From contig QHZE01000441.1 in NCBI GenBank assembly GCA_003225335.1, forward strand, positions 1 through 38,314: DNA of 38,314 nt, read 5' to 3'. This document shows positions 1 to 7,925 of this stretch, piece by piece. The position numbers and the translations under genes were made by a program. The notes beneath the pieces are model-generated. The model did no database searches. It was not told where the DNA came from and saw only the letters and a list, made by a program, of their open reading frames with translations. This stretch comes from Acidobacteriota bacterium (GTDB taxonomy: Bacteria; Acidobacteriota; UBA6911). The number at the start of each line of letters is the position of its first letter. Positions within the stretch are counted from its first letter, which is position 1.

Positions 1-115
1 ACTTATTTTCATAAATAAACGGGGACGCATTTCTTACGGGGAACCTTACAGGACACGGACTTACACGGCGCAACGGAGCCGCAAATCAAAACACATTCAC
101 CGCAGAGTCGCCGAT

Positions 116-206
116 CGTGAGAAATAATTGAAATTTGAAAAATGCGCCCCTTTTTTTTCAATAGCTTCCAGGCGCAAAATTAATATTTTTCCAATTTTTT
201 CTCACG
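116..206. repeat. Imperfect long palindrome upstream of the NamZ gene
   Basis: Left arm near 116-147 begins CGTGAGAAATAATTG. The right arm, about 171-206, ends CAATTTTTTCTCACG and matches its reverse complement at 14 of 15 bases. GCGCC/GGCGC blocks extend the pairing inward. It is AT-rich and non-coding, and would form a large hairpin. No protein-coding signal is visible between 1 and 353. Confidence 0.6.
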
Positions 207-234
207 ACCGCCGAGAGCGCAGAGAGATTGGGCA

Positions 235-330
235 AATGAGCGATGACAAATGACCAATGACAAATGAAGGATGAGGGATTTGTAGACTTGTTCCTCGCTT
301 GCAATTTGTCATTTTTCATTTGTCATTGTT
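235..330. repeat. Palindrome with tandem AATGACA-type arms
   Basis: The left arm repeats units close to AATGACA/AATGACC (about 7 bp period). The right arm (302-328) carries the complementary TTTGTCATT units. It ends about 25 bp before the ATG of the next gene, so it fills most of the upstream region. It is one member of the tandem-armed palindrome set found throughout this window. Confidence 0.6.
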
Positions 331-353
331 CACGTGCCCCATAGCGCTGAGGA

Positions 354-1589
354 ATGGCACTTTTCTTCAAACATATTCTCCCTTGGTCTATGGCCCTTGT
401 ATCGGGGCTGCTCTGTTCCGGGATTGTCTCCGGCGTTTTCCCCGCGGAATTCGCGCCAAGAGTTCTTAATGGCATAGACGTTCTGGTTCAACAGGGATAC
501 ACGCCACTATCAGGCAAGCGGGTCGGCCTCATTACCAACCATACAGGGCGCGCTGCAGACGGCACGAGCACGATCGATCTTCTGTTTCGGTCGGGCGTGT
601 GCAAACTTGTGGCGCTATTCAGTCCGGAGCACGGCATACGGGGCGTCGTGGATGGCAAGGTCAGCTCCTCAATGGACGAGGAGACGGGCCTTCCTGTTTA
701 CAGCCTCTATGGTGAGACCCAGCGGCCCACTCCGGAGATGCTGAAAGGGATTGAGGTCCTGGTCTTTGATATTCAAGATATCGGCGCTCGCTTTTACACT
801 TATGTGACGACCCTTGCCTACTGTATGGAGGAAGCTGCCAGGGCGAAGATTCCTTTCTATGTTCTGGATCGGCCCAATCCTCTCGGTGGGGTAAAAGTGG
901 AAGGGCCGATGCTCGATGCCGACAAGAGGTCCTTTATCGGATACATGCCCCTGCCGGTCCGCCACGGAATGACTATCGGGGAACTGGCGCAGTATTTCAA
1001 CGCGGAAAACAAAACCGGAGCGGACCTGCGCATCATTGCAATGACCGGATGGAAACGGAATTTTTATTTCGAGGATACCGGCCAACTTTGGGTGAACCCT
1101 TCACCCAATATGCGAAGCTTGCTCGAAGCGGTCTTCTACCCGGGAGTGGCCCTGCTCGAGTCTTCCAATGTCTCCGTGGGCCGGGGGACTGACCGGCCTT
1201 TTGAGATCATCGGCGCGCCCTGGATTGAACCCACGCGCCTGGCTGCTGACCTCAATGCCGCCCGCATTCCCGGAGTAAAATTCGTTCCGCTCTACTTCAC
1301 ACCAACTTCCAGCACACATGACGGCCAGAAATGCGGAGGTGTCAACTTGCATCTCACCGATCGCGAAAAGTTCAACTCGGTGCTGACCGGGTTGCATCTG
1401 GTCTCAGCTTTGCACAAACTCTACCCCGGGAAGTTTCAGGTAGATAAAGTTTTGCGTCTTTTGGGGAGTGAGCGGGCTCTAGATGCCATAAAGGAGGGCC
1501 AGCTCCCTGCGCAAGTGCTGCGCGAGGCGACTCTCGAAATGAAGGCCTTTCTGGCGAGGAGACAAAGGGCATTGATTTACCGGCCTTAG
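354..1589 (+). CDS. DUF1343 / NamZ-type exo-beta-N-acetylmuramidase (GH171-like), exported
   Basis: 411 aa with an N-terminal hydrophobic signal segment (about residues 8-30). The rest matches the DUF1343 family, whose characterised member NamZ releases MurNAc from the non-reducing ends of peptidoglycan fragments. Typical family signatures are visible: GLITNHTG near residue 60, SPEHG near 91, FDIQDIGARFYTY near 139, DRPNPLGG near 172, and WVNPSPNMRS near 246. Length is normal for the family. GAGG lies only about 1 bp before the ATG, which is unusually close, but the next Met (position 390) has no Shine-Dalgarno and would shorten the signal. It probably acts in the periplasm in cell-wall recycling or scavenging. 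No recycling kinase or other muropeptide gene is adjacent. Confidence 0.85.
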   Translation: MALFFKHILPWSMALVSGLLCSGIVSGVFPAEFAPRVLNGIDVLVQQGYTPLSGKRVGLITNHTGRAADGTSTIDLLFRSGVCKLVALFSPEHGIRGVVDGKVSSSMDEETGLPVYSLYGETQRPTPEMLKGIEVLVFDIQDIGARFYTYVTTLAYCMEEAARAKIPFYVLDRPNPLGGVKVEGPMLDADKRSFIGYMPLPVRHGMTIGELAQYFNAENKTGADLRIIAMTGWKRNFYFEDTGQLWVNPSPNMRSLLEAVFYPGVALLESSNVSVGRGTDRPFEIIGAPWIEPTRLAADLNAARIPGVKFVPLYFTPTSSTHDGQKCGGVNLHLTDREKFNSVLTGLHLVSALHKLYPGKFQVDKVLRLLGSERALDAIKEGQLPAQVLREATLEMKAFLARRQRALIYRP

Positions 1590-1773
1590 GGCTCGCGCAA
1601 GAATAAGTTGGCGTTTTGGCGCGAGCGCCGGGCAGGCAGATGCAAGGCGCCGCGACGCAGGCGATGTGGTGACATCGTCGAAGATCCCGAGCTCCGCTCG
1701 GGACGCGACCGCGGGGCTGCGGCTCCCATTCCCGGCAAAAAGGATCACGAGGTTCTCCCGGAGGAAAAAGGCA

Positions 1774-2655
1774 ATGACGCCGGTAGCCAGGCGCAGGAGG
1801 AGAGAGGAAATCAAGATTACGATCGGACCCTTTCGCTCGCATTTGGACTACGGCAGCTGCGTCGATATTCAGCGGGAGGTCTGGCGGTTTGAGGACATTG
1901 ATCTCGTCCCGGTCGCGACGCTCATGGTCGTAGACCACTGTGGCGGAATCGTACTGGGAGCCTACAGCGCCATCGGCGAGATGATCGGCTTCGTCTGCAG
2001 CTTTTTGGGCATCGAAGATGGAGATCTCATTCAACACTCTCACATGCTGGCCGTGCGGATCGCCTACCGCAATTTCGACGTTGGCTTCAGACTGAAGCTG
2101 GCCCAAAGAAAGGAAGCCTTAAAACGGAAAATCAGAAGAATCACATGGACCTTTGACCCCATGCAGCCTCCGAACGCCTACTTCAACCTGGGTAAGCTTG
2201 GGGCCTGGAGCGCCAAGTATGAAGAGAACTTCTACGGCGAGAGTACCAGCGCTCTTCATCGAGGACTGCCAACCGACCGCTTCCTGACCCGTTGGGACCT
2301 TGATTCGAAGGAAGTGGAAAAGCGGCTGGAGGAAGGCCCGTCTGCTCACGACCTGCGCAAGGAGCTGAAGAAATACGTCTGTATCAACACCCTGGAGGAA
2401 GTTGCCCCGGGGATGGCCACATGCGCAAATCTGAAAATGAACTGCACGGCTCCGGAATTCCTGTTCGAGATTCCTCACAACCTGCCGGATCTCAAAAACC
2501 GCAGCCTCAGTGTTGCCTTGGACTGGCAGGGCAAGATGCGCCAGGTGTTCAAGCATTACTTCAAGAAGGGGTATGCAACCACTGACTTCTGGGTTTCGGA
2601 GGATGAAGGGCGCCATCGCGCCTTTTATTTTCTGCATAAGAAGCGAGCTCGTTAA
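1774..2655 (+). CDS. GNAT-superfamily acetyltransferase-like protein (COG3375 type)
   Basis: About 293 aa. The ATG at 1774 is preferred over the upstream 1666 start because GGAGG at 1760-1764 sits 9 bases ahead of it and the upstream part is low-complexity. The N-terminal half resembles predicted GNAT proteins of the COG3375 group: a Y/DYGSC..IQREVW opening, then VATLMVVDHCGGIVLGAY, then HSHMLAVR, which resembles the acetyl-CoA-binding strand region. The C-terminal half (DPMQPPNAYFNLGKLG, then FYGE) is also typical of the group. Substrate is unknown. It lies 184 bp after the NamZ gene and is probably transcribed separately. The TAA stop is directly followed by a CAATCCG-family repeat. Family call moderately sure, function unknown. 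Confidence 0.65.
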   Translation: MTPVARRRRREEIKITIGPFRSHLDYGSCVDIQREVWRFEDIDLVPVATLMVVDHCGGIVLGAYSAIGEMIGFVCSFLGIEDGDLIQHSHMLAVRIAYRNFDVGFRLKLAQRKEALKRKIRRITWTFDPMQPPNAYFNLGKLGAWSAKYEENFYGESTSALHRGLPTDRFLTRWDLDSKEVEKRLEEGPSAHDLRKELKKYVCINTLEEVAPGMATCANLKMNCTAPEFLFEIPHNLPDLKNRSLSVALDWQGKMRQVFKHYFKKGYATTDFWVSEDEGRHRAFYFLHKKRAR

Positions 2656-2896
2656 CGATTGCGGATTTCGGATTTGGGGTCCTTGACTCTCTTAAGGGCC
2701 GTGAAGAATTCAAATTCGTGCCAATCGTGGAATTCGTGGCGAGTAAACCCATCACGAATTCCACGATTTTCTCGGAAACGATCATTCGGATGTCATCGGC
2801 GCCCAGGGAAAAGAAATCGCGCGGTTAACAATCCGCAATCCACAATCCGCGATCCGAAATCGCAATCGGGGTACCTGGGAACGCCGGGGAGTGGTA
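2656..2896. repeat. Nested palindromes: CAATCCG family around a CACGAATTC hairpin
   Basis: Immediately after the TAA at 2653-2655 comes a GATTGCGGATTTCGGATT arm; its complementary CAATCCGCAATCC arm is at 2827-2866. Between them lies a perfect 16-bp inverted repeat, AATCGTGGAATTCGTG (2723-2738) with its complement at 2753-2768. At 2878-2895 the motif GGGAACGCCGGGGAGTGG follows; the same 18-mer occurs inverted at 7328-7345. The region 2656-3000 shows no credible gene. TATAGT at 2894-2899 could be a -10 box, but no -35 is seen. Confidence 0.75.
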
Positions 2897-3000
2897 TAGT
2901 AAAAACCCCTCTGGCGCACGACACTAGTGAAATCATTTGCCGTTCGGTATGCGGCTGAAGGTGGGGTGTCCGCAGGCTCGGAGGCGAATTTTTTTCGGCA

Positions 3001-3543
3001 TTGCATAGGTTTCTTATGATGCAGGCGCAGCTCTCTTCTCGCATTCTGGTGGTTGGAGAGAACGCAGAGAAACTCTCGTCTCTTCTTCGCGACCTTCTCC
3101 CCGAGTCTGTCCAGGTACGAGTGGTAACTGAGACGGACCGTGCCTTACGTCTTCTGAACCAGGACAATTTCGAAATCATCATTGCCGGGCCCGAGTTGGA
3201 TGCCGCCGAGTGCGGGACTCTGGTTGCGGAGGCCCGGCGCAAGAAGCCTCAGGATGTCAGCATCGTTTGTCCGCAGGACAAACTGTCCGGCCTGGCGGGA
3301 GCCAGCCGGGAGGTTCAGGCTGTCCCATCGGGTTACATCCATGAGCTTCGGACTCCCATGGTTGCGATTCGCGGGTACGTGAACCTGATGCTGGAGGGGC
3401 ACGCCGGGGCGCTTTCTGAAACCCAACGGAAGTATCTGACGATCGCCGCGGAAAACACCGAAAGGGTGCTCCAGGCGATCAAGAAACTTGAGAAGGAGAA
3501 CGAAAGCAGTCATGAGCAGGGACGCAATTCTGGTCGTCGATGA
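3001..3543 (+). CDS. Degenerate receiver plus HisKA phosphoacceptor domain, no ATPase domain
   Basis: Up to 180 aa. Residues about 13-90 look like a CheY-like fold (RILVVGENAEKL, then FEIIIAGPEL, then VSIVC), but the position of the phosphoacceptor Asp reads Ala/Gly, so it is probably a pseudo-receiver. Residues about 110-165 are a HisKA dimerisation/phosphotransfer helix pair with the H-box HELRTPMVAIRGY. The protein then ends; there is no HATPase domain. The start is uncertain: TTG 3001 is 16 bp after GGAGG (2980-2984), and ATGs lie at 3016 and 3019. Its 3' end overlaps the next gene by 32 bp, so the two are probably co-translated. It may serve as a phosphotransfer or dimerisation partner of the downstream NtrC-like regulator, or be a truncated kinase. 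Confidence 0.6.
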   Translation: MHRFLMMQAQLSSRILVVGENAEKLSSLLRDLLPESVQVRVVTETDRALRLLNQDNFEIIIAGPELDAAECGTLVAEARRKKPQDVSIVCPQDKLSGLAGASREVQAVPSGYIHELRTPMVAIRGYVNLMLEGHAGALSETQRKYLTIAAENTERVLQAIKKLEKENESSHEQGRNSGRR

Positions 3544-4876
3544 CGAAGAGAGCACGCGGGCATTCTTGTCCGATTTTCTCGGCTCTCGAGGATACAAAGT
3601 AGAGGCCGTTGCGACCGGCGAGGAGGCTGTCGCGCGAATCACGAGGGGAGATCCGCCGGCGGTGACACTTCTGGATTTGCTGCTGCCCGACATCGACGGA
3701 TTGGAAGTTTTGACCCGAGTCAAGAACGCGAATGGATCTTTGCCCGTGATCATCATGTCAGCTGTGGGTCAGACAAAGACAGTGGTCGAGGCGGTGAAGC
3801 GTGGAGCTTCGGACTATCTCGTCAAGCCGTTTGAAGAGCAGGAGCTGGAACTGGCGATCGAGAACGCGCTGGAAAAACATAGACTGCGGGAGGAAGTCAA
3901 GAGTCTGAGAAAGCAGCTCGACCAGTTTGCTGAGACAGACCTTATTTCCATGAGTCCGAAGATGCAGAGGATCCGGGAAATAGCGAAGCAGGTCGCCGAC
4001 ACGGATGCGTCGGTTCTGATATCCGGCGAGTCGGGGGTCGGGAAAGAGGTGGTGGCGCGATATATTCACACGCTGTCGAAGCGCCGGGACAGGCCATTTC
4101 TGAGGGTCAACTGCGCGGCGTTGCCCAATGACTTGCTGGAATCGGAGCTGTTCGGTTATGAGCGCGGGGCGTTCACGGGGGCCATGAGCGAAAAGCCGGG
4201 GAAGTTCGAGTTGGCCGGCAAAGGGTCCATCCTGTTGGATGAGATTGGAGAAATGAGTCCCCACCTCCAGGCGAAGCTGCTCCATGTGCTTCAAGACGGA
4301 GAGTACACCAGGCTGGGAGCAAAGCGTCCCCAGCACGTCGATGCCCGGGTCCTCGCTTCGACCAACGTTCGAATCGAAGAAGCGGTGAAAAAAGGTGCAT
4401 TCCGGGAGGATCTTTACTTCCGGTTAAATGTGATACGCCTTACGGTCCCCCCCTTGAGAGAAAGAAGAGAAGACATTCCCCTGCTTTGCAATCACTTCAC
4501 GGAAAGATACGGGGAGCGGTACAAAAGCTCCGTCGAGAGGCTGCCGAAAGAGCTGATGGAGGCAATTCTCAAATACGACTGGCCCGGCAACGTGAGAGAG
4601 CTCGAGAACGCGATAAGGAGATATCTTATCCTGCAGGATCTCAGCCTGGTCTTATCGGAATTGAGAGCGCCCTCGGAGCTGGCGAGGGCGGCTCCTTCGG
4701 CGGGGTCTTCGCTGAAAGAAGTCGCCGCCTATGCGGCGGAACAGGCAGAGCGAGAGGTAGCGCTGCGGGCCCTTCAGGAAGCGAATTGGAACCGTAAGCG
4801 CGCGGCCCAGCAACTCGGTATCAGTTACAAAGCCCTGCTGAACAAGTTGAAGAAATGGCAATTAGAGAACCGATAG
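3512..4876 (+). CDS. NtrC-family sigma-54-dependent response regulator
   Basis: 454 aa from the ATG at 3512, with an AAGGAGAA Shine-Dalgarno upstream. Domains in order: receiver (residues 5-120; acidic pair DD 10-11, phospho-Asp D55 in LLDLLLP, K105); AAA+ ATPase (about 145-375) with Walker A GESGVGKE (172-179), sigma-54-contacting GAFTGA (219-224) and Walker B LLDEIGE (241-247); and a Fis-type helix-turn-helix at the C-terminus (NWNRKRAAQQLGISYKALL). All catalytic features are intact, so it should activate sigma-54 promoters when phosphorylated. Its only linked kinase-like partner is the ATPase-less HisKA protein it overlaps, so the cognate kinase must lie elsewhere. Targets are unknown. Confidence 0.92.
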   Translation: MSRDAILVVDDEESTRAFLSDFLGSRGYKVEAVATGEEAVARITRGDPPAVTLLDLLLPDIDGLEVLTRVKNANGSLPVIIMSAVGQTKTVVEAVKRGASDYLVKPFEEQELELAIENALEKHRLREEVKSLRKQLDQFAETDLISMSPKMQRIREIAKQVADTDASVLISGESGVGKEVVARYIHTLSKRRDRPFLRVNCAALPNDLLESELFGYERGAFTGAMSEKPGKFELAGKGSILLDEIGEMSPHLQAKLLHVLQDGEYTRLGAKRPQHVDARVLASTNVRIEEAVKKGAFREDLYFRLNVIRLTVPPLRERREDIPLLCNHFTERYGERYKSSVERLPKELMEAILKYDWPGNVRELENAIRRYLILQDLSLVLSELRAPSELARAAPSAGSSLKEVAAYAAEQAEREVALRALQEANWNRKRAAQQLGISYKALLNKLKKWQLENR

Positions 4877-4933
4877 CGTCTTCTTTTCCAATGCATCCCG
4901 GCAGATTCCACAAGTGGCAGGAAGATACCGTTG

Positions 4934-5623
4934 CTACTCCGAGTCGAGGTCCAAAGTGGGTGTACTCATGACCGGCAAACGGATGAGGTTCTCGCGGATC
5001 GCAAACTTTATGAGCTCGGCTCGATCGTGAATATCGAGCTTGCGCATGAGGTTGTATTTGTGCACGTCTACGGTCTTGGTGCTGAGTTTGAGGTTCGAGG
5101 CGATTTCCTTGATGGTCAGGCCGTCGGCAAGCAGCTTCAGAACCTCGCGCTCCCGATCGCTGAGTGAATCATATTTCGTTTTCGCACGCGGAGAGCTTGT
5201 GAGGTACTGATCAACCACCTTGTTGAGAGCGCGGGGGCTTAAGTACCTGCTGCCGCTGTGTACCGCCCCGATTGCTTCGACCAGCTGGGACGGTGAAGCA
5301 TCTTTGAGAACGTAGCCTGAGGCGCCTGCCTCCAGGCAACGCGCGACGACCGCCTCTTCTTCATACATCGTCAGGATCAGCACTTTTATGCTTCCTTCAG
5401 TTTGCTTGATGCGTCGTGTCGCCTCAAAACCGTTCAACTCAGGCATCTCGACGTCCATGAGCACGACCGAAGGGCGCAAGCTTAATGCCTTGTCGACGGC
5501 CTCCCTGCCGTTCTCGGCTTCGCCGACAACTTCGACCGAAGGTTCCCCCCTGAGAACAGCCTTAATACCCTCGCGGAAAAGCGCGTGATCGTCACAGATC
5601 ACGACCGTGGCCACTCTGCTCAT
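4934..5623 (-). CDS. NarL/FixJ-family response regulator (receiver + LuxR HTH)
   Basis: 229 aa. Residues 1-120 form a receiver with acidic pair D11-D12, phospho-Asp D57 (LMDVEMP) and the SGYVLKD lysine. A LuxR-type helix-turn-helix spans about 155-215 (LSDREREVLKLLADGLTIKEIA, then STKTVDVHKYNLMRKL). It is the last gene of a three-gene minus-strand operon (kinase, lone receiver, this gene), with only 6 bp between it and the preceding gene. It is convergent with the NtrC-like gene, the ends being 57 bp apart with no obvious terminator hairpin. Presumably phosphorylated by the adjacent DesK/NarX-type kinase. Confidence 0.92.
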   Translation of the reverse strand: MSRVATVVICDDHALFREGIKAVLRGEPSVEVVGEAENGREAVDKALSLRPSVVLMDVEMPELNGFEATRRIKQTEGSIKVLILTMYEEEAVVARCLEAGASGYVLKDASPSQLVEAIGAVHSGSRYLSPRALNKVVDQYLTSSPRAKTKYDSLSDREREVLKLLADGLTIKEIASNLKLSTKTVDVHKYNLMRKLDIHDRAELIKFAIRENLIRLPVMSTPTLDLDSE

Positions 5624-5629
5624 TCTGTA

Positions 5630-6070
5630 CTATTGTCGTCGCGCTTCGGGGCGAGAGGTCAAGCGGATTTTTTCCTCCGTCGGAGGATAATATCTGCCTC
5701 CCGCGCCGACTGCCTGTATGGCTTTAACGAGATGAGCAGCCACCTGGTGTTTGAGTACGTAACCCGAAGCGCCGGCAAACTTGCAACGGTAAAAAAGATC
5801 TTGGTCGGAGTACATGGTTAGAATCAGGACTCTGATTTTCTCATCGGCTTTTACGATGCGCCGAGTCGCTTCGATACCGTCAAGCACGGGCATGTTAAGG
5901 TCCATGACAACGACATCGGGGTGAATCAAGAGAGCCTTATCGAGTCCCTGCTTGCCGTCCCCCGCTTCTGCGACTACCTTGATCGATGGCGCATCCCGCA
6001 GCATTGTTTTAACCAGGTTTCGAAAGACGGGGTGGTCGTCGCAGAGCAAGACTTTGATCGGCCGTGTCAT
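5630..6070 (-). CDS. Stand-alone NarL-type receiver domain protein
   Basis: 146 aa, receiver only. Acidic pair D11-D12, phospho-Asp D57 (VMDLNMP), ILTMYSD switch region and SGYVLKH lysine are all present, so it should be phosphorylatable. The receiver resembles that of the following NarL-type regulator and ends in a short basic tail with no DNA-binding domain. The start codon overlaps the stop of the upstream kinase gene (ATGA at 6067-6070), implying translational coupling. It may be a phosphate sink or phosphorelay intermediate competing with the full-length regulator, or it may have lost its HTH. Confidence 0.88.
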   Translation of the reverse strand: MTRPIKVLLCDDHPVFRNLVKTMLRDAPSIKVVAEAGDGKQGLDKALLIHPDVVVMDLNMPVLDGIEATRRIVKADEKIRVLILTMYSDQDLFYRCKFAGASGYVLKHQVAAHLVKAIQAVGAGGRYYPPTEEKIRLTSRPEARRQ

Positions 6071-7197
6071 ATCGCCTCTGGCGTTGGGACGGGCAAATCG
6101 ATCTCGATTCTGGTGCCGCGGCGCTTGTGCCCGAATTTCGCGGGCCAGGACTCCATATAGAACCGCCCTCCCAGGCCCTCTATTCTCTCCCGCATTGCGC
6201 GCAGCCCAAAACCGGTTTGCTTCTCGCTGGTGAGATCAAACCCAACGCCGTCGTCCTCAATGATCATGATCACCTTTGATTGCTTTGCCCCGCCCACGAC
6301 CACCTTGACGTTCTGGGCGCGGGAATGCTTGACCACGTTCGACAATGCGCCCTGGAACACGCGATACAGTGCTATTTCATGGCTGGAGGGTACAGTATCC
6401 GGAACGCCCGCGTCCTGTATGGTCGCCTTTATTCCGGTGCGGGCACTGAACTGGCGTGAGTAGAGGCGTATCGCGGAAACGAGTCCCGTCTCTTCCAGGA
6501 GCGCCGGGCCTAGATCCAGAATGAGACGCCTCACCGATTCTATTGTATTTGCGATCAACGCTTTTGCCTCTTCAACTTTCGGTTTGATTTGCTCGTCGGA
6601 GTCGCCCTGGGTCAGATCCTTGGATATCATTTCCATGTAAAGCTTGAGCACGACCAGGTTGTGCCCCACGTCATCATGCAGATCGCGCGACAGCTTGTGC
6701 CGCTCCTGTTCGTCGATCCGGCGATAGACCATAGCCAACTGGTCCCCGTAACCCGAGAAGAGGAGACGGTGGCTGGCTACCATCAGCCGGGTCATCGCCA
6801 CGATCATGTTCTTCTCCTTGGCGCCGGCAGGCGCTGTGTGACGGAGACACGTCACAAGGTAGAAGGCCACGACGCAGGTGACGTTTTCGGCCGAAAGGCC
6901 TAGTTGCTCCAACTCCCTCCCGTACGTCTCCAGCTGCAGCCGGTAGTCATCGAACCGGGACGACTTCAGACTCCGGCAAGCGCCGCGAAAATCGAAATCG
7001 TGAAGCGCCTTGTTCTGTTCCTCATTCAGGGACAGGCCCTGGAGGAGGGCTTGCCAGCCTTCGTTTATCTTCTCCAGGTGTGGTGTCAGGGATTTAAGCG
7101 TCGCCAGAAGGGATTGCTTGATCGGCGAAAACAACCGCGCGGTCTCAGAATCCTGCATTTCTTTCATGGCAGCGGTTAGAAGCGTGCTCCCCCTCAA
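6067..7197 (-). CDS. NarX/DesK-type sensor histidine kinase (HisKA_3 + HATPase), soluble
   Basis: Up to 376 aa. The first 150 residues are alpha-helical without membrane segments or a recognisable sensor domain. HisKA_3 motif RRIDEQERHKLSRDLHDDVGH carries phospho-His H174. The HATPase_c domain shows LYRVFQGALSNVVKHSRA (N box), DDGVGFD (G1) and TGFGLRAMRERIEGLGG (G2). The longest frame starts at TTG 7197; ATG 7167 is an alternative, and neither has a well-spaced ribosome-binding site. It heads a minus-strand operon with two NarL-type receivers, which are likely its phosphorylation partners. The signal it senses is cytoplasmic and unknown. Confidence 0.88.
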   Translation of the reverse strand: MRGSTLLTAAMKEMQDSETARLFSPIKQSLLATLKSLTPHLEKINEGWQALLQGLSLNEEQNKALHDFDFRGACRSLKSSRFDDYRLQLETYGRELEQLGLSAENVTCVVAFYLVTCLRHTAPAGAKEKNMIVAMTRLMVASHRLLFSGYGDQLAMVYRRIDEQERHKLSRDLHDDVGHNLVVLKLYMEMISKDLTQGDSDEQIKPKVEEAKALIANTIESVRRLILDLGPALLEETGLVSAIRLYSRQFSARTGIKATIQDAGVPDTVPSSHEIALYRVFQGALSNVVKHSRAQNVKVVVGGAKQSKVIMIIEDDGVGFDLTSEKQTGFGLRAMRERIEGLGGRFYMESWPAKFGHKRRGTRIEIDLPVPTPEAI

Positions 7198-7285
7198 AAG
7201 GATGCTTGCGCCGCTCCTAAAGAACCTCAGGCGGACTCTTCCCGGTTGACGGGCGTCTCGGCAAGGCCGGCTCTGTCAAAACCAA

Positions 7286-7345
7286 GGGAACGCCGGGAAG
7301 GAGGGTCTGGGGCGCGTCGATCCCAAACCACTCCCCGGCGTTCCC
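7286..7345. repeat. GGGAACGCCGGG palindrome
   Basis: A perfect 12-bp inverted repeat: GGGAACGCCGGG at 7286-7297 and its complement at 7334-7345. The right arm region, reversed, contains GGGAACGCCGGGGAGTGG, which is also found at 2878-2895. It lies between the divergently transcribed kinase operon and the stressosome operon. Confidence 0.75.
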
Positions 7346-7535
7346 GCACCTCGCCTATCGTCGCTGGTAGCAAGAGGCGTGCCACTCGAGAAATGTTCGC
7401 GAGACCGCATAAGCTCCAAGTTTGAAAAGGGTTGAATTCCGGATTGGCCGAAGCCATCTCGATAACGAGTCACGCGAGCGGAAACTCGACGGCTCAAAAG
7501 TGGAATCGGAATACCCTCTTCGAAAGGCCGGAAAG

Positions 7536-7753
7536 GCGCAGGGCAAAGGGGCGGAGGGGCGGAGGGGCGGAGGGGCAAAGAGAGGTCTCCTCTGGTCCAC
7601 TGCTCCCTCTGCTCGTCAAGCCAAGTGGCACAACACGTTTTGCGTATCCGGCCCTCGGGCCTCATGTTGTCCGTTTCGGTGTGGCCGCCAGCGATCCCTG
7701 TCTGAATCAGAAGATGTGATGGACCCTCCGCCCTCTGCCCCTTTGCTATTGCG
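7536..7753. repeat. Palindrome with tandem GGGGCGGA arms
   Basis: The left arm (7536-7582) contains successive GGGGCGGA octamers flanked by GGGCAAA and GGGCAAAGAG. The right arm (7724-7753) has the complementary CCCTCCGCCCTCTGCCCCTTTG. The inner 140 bp is non-coding. The frames seen here on both strands are low-complexity and lack start signals, so 7198-7925 is considered gene-free. Confidence 0.65.
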
Positions 7754-7784
7754 TTCACACGTCCAAGAAGACGCATTGGAAACC

Positions 7785-7793
7785 TGATATAAT
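7785..7793 (+). promoter_or_regulatory. Candidate extended -10 promoter of the stressosome operon
   Basis: TGATATAAT reads TGn-TATAAT, a perfect sigma-70 -10 hexamer with the extended TG element. No good -35 is seen 17 bp upstream, as is common for extended -10 promoters. It sits about 130 bp upstream of the first stressosome gene, after the last palindrome, which is a plausible place for the operon promoter. Confidence 0.4.
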
Positions 7794-7925
7794 AATAATT
7801 TGTTGATTTCGACATTCTCTTAGGGCAATTCATCTCCTGTAATTGGCAAGAAAAGCCTGCTGATCGGTTTTTATCGAAGCGACGCAGTTCGCAGAGATTC
7901 ACTGATCTCGGAGGGGAAAAAATTG

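Noticed and set aside
1608-1892. 94-codon frame overlapping the start of the GNAT gene
   Set aside because: Low-complexity arginine/alanine-rich product, no ribosome-binding site; the GNAT frame has a good start at 1774.
7276-7902. Several overlapping frames on both strands between the kinase and stressosome operons
   Set aside because: They read through low-complexity GGGGCGGA and palindromic sequence, have no start signals and no family resemblance.
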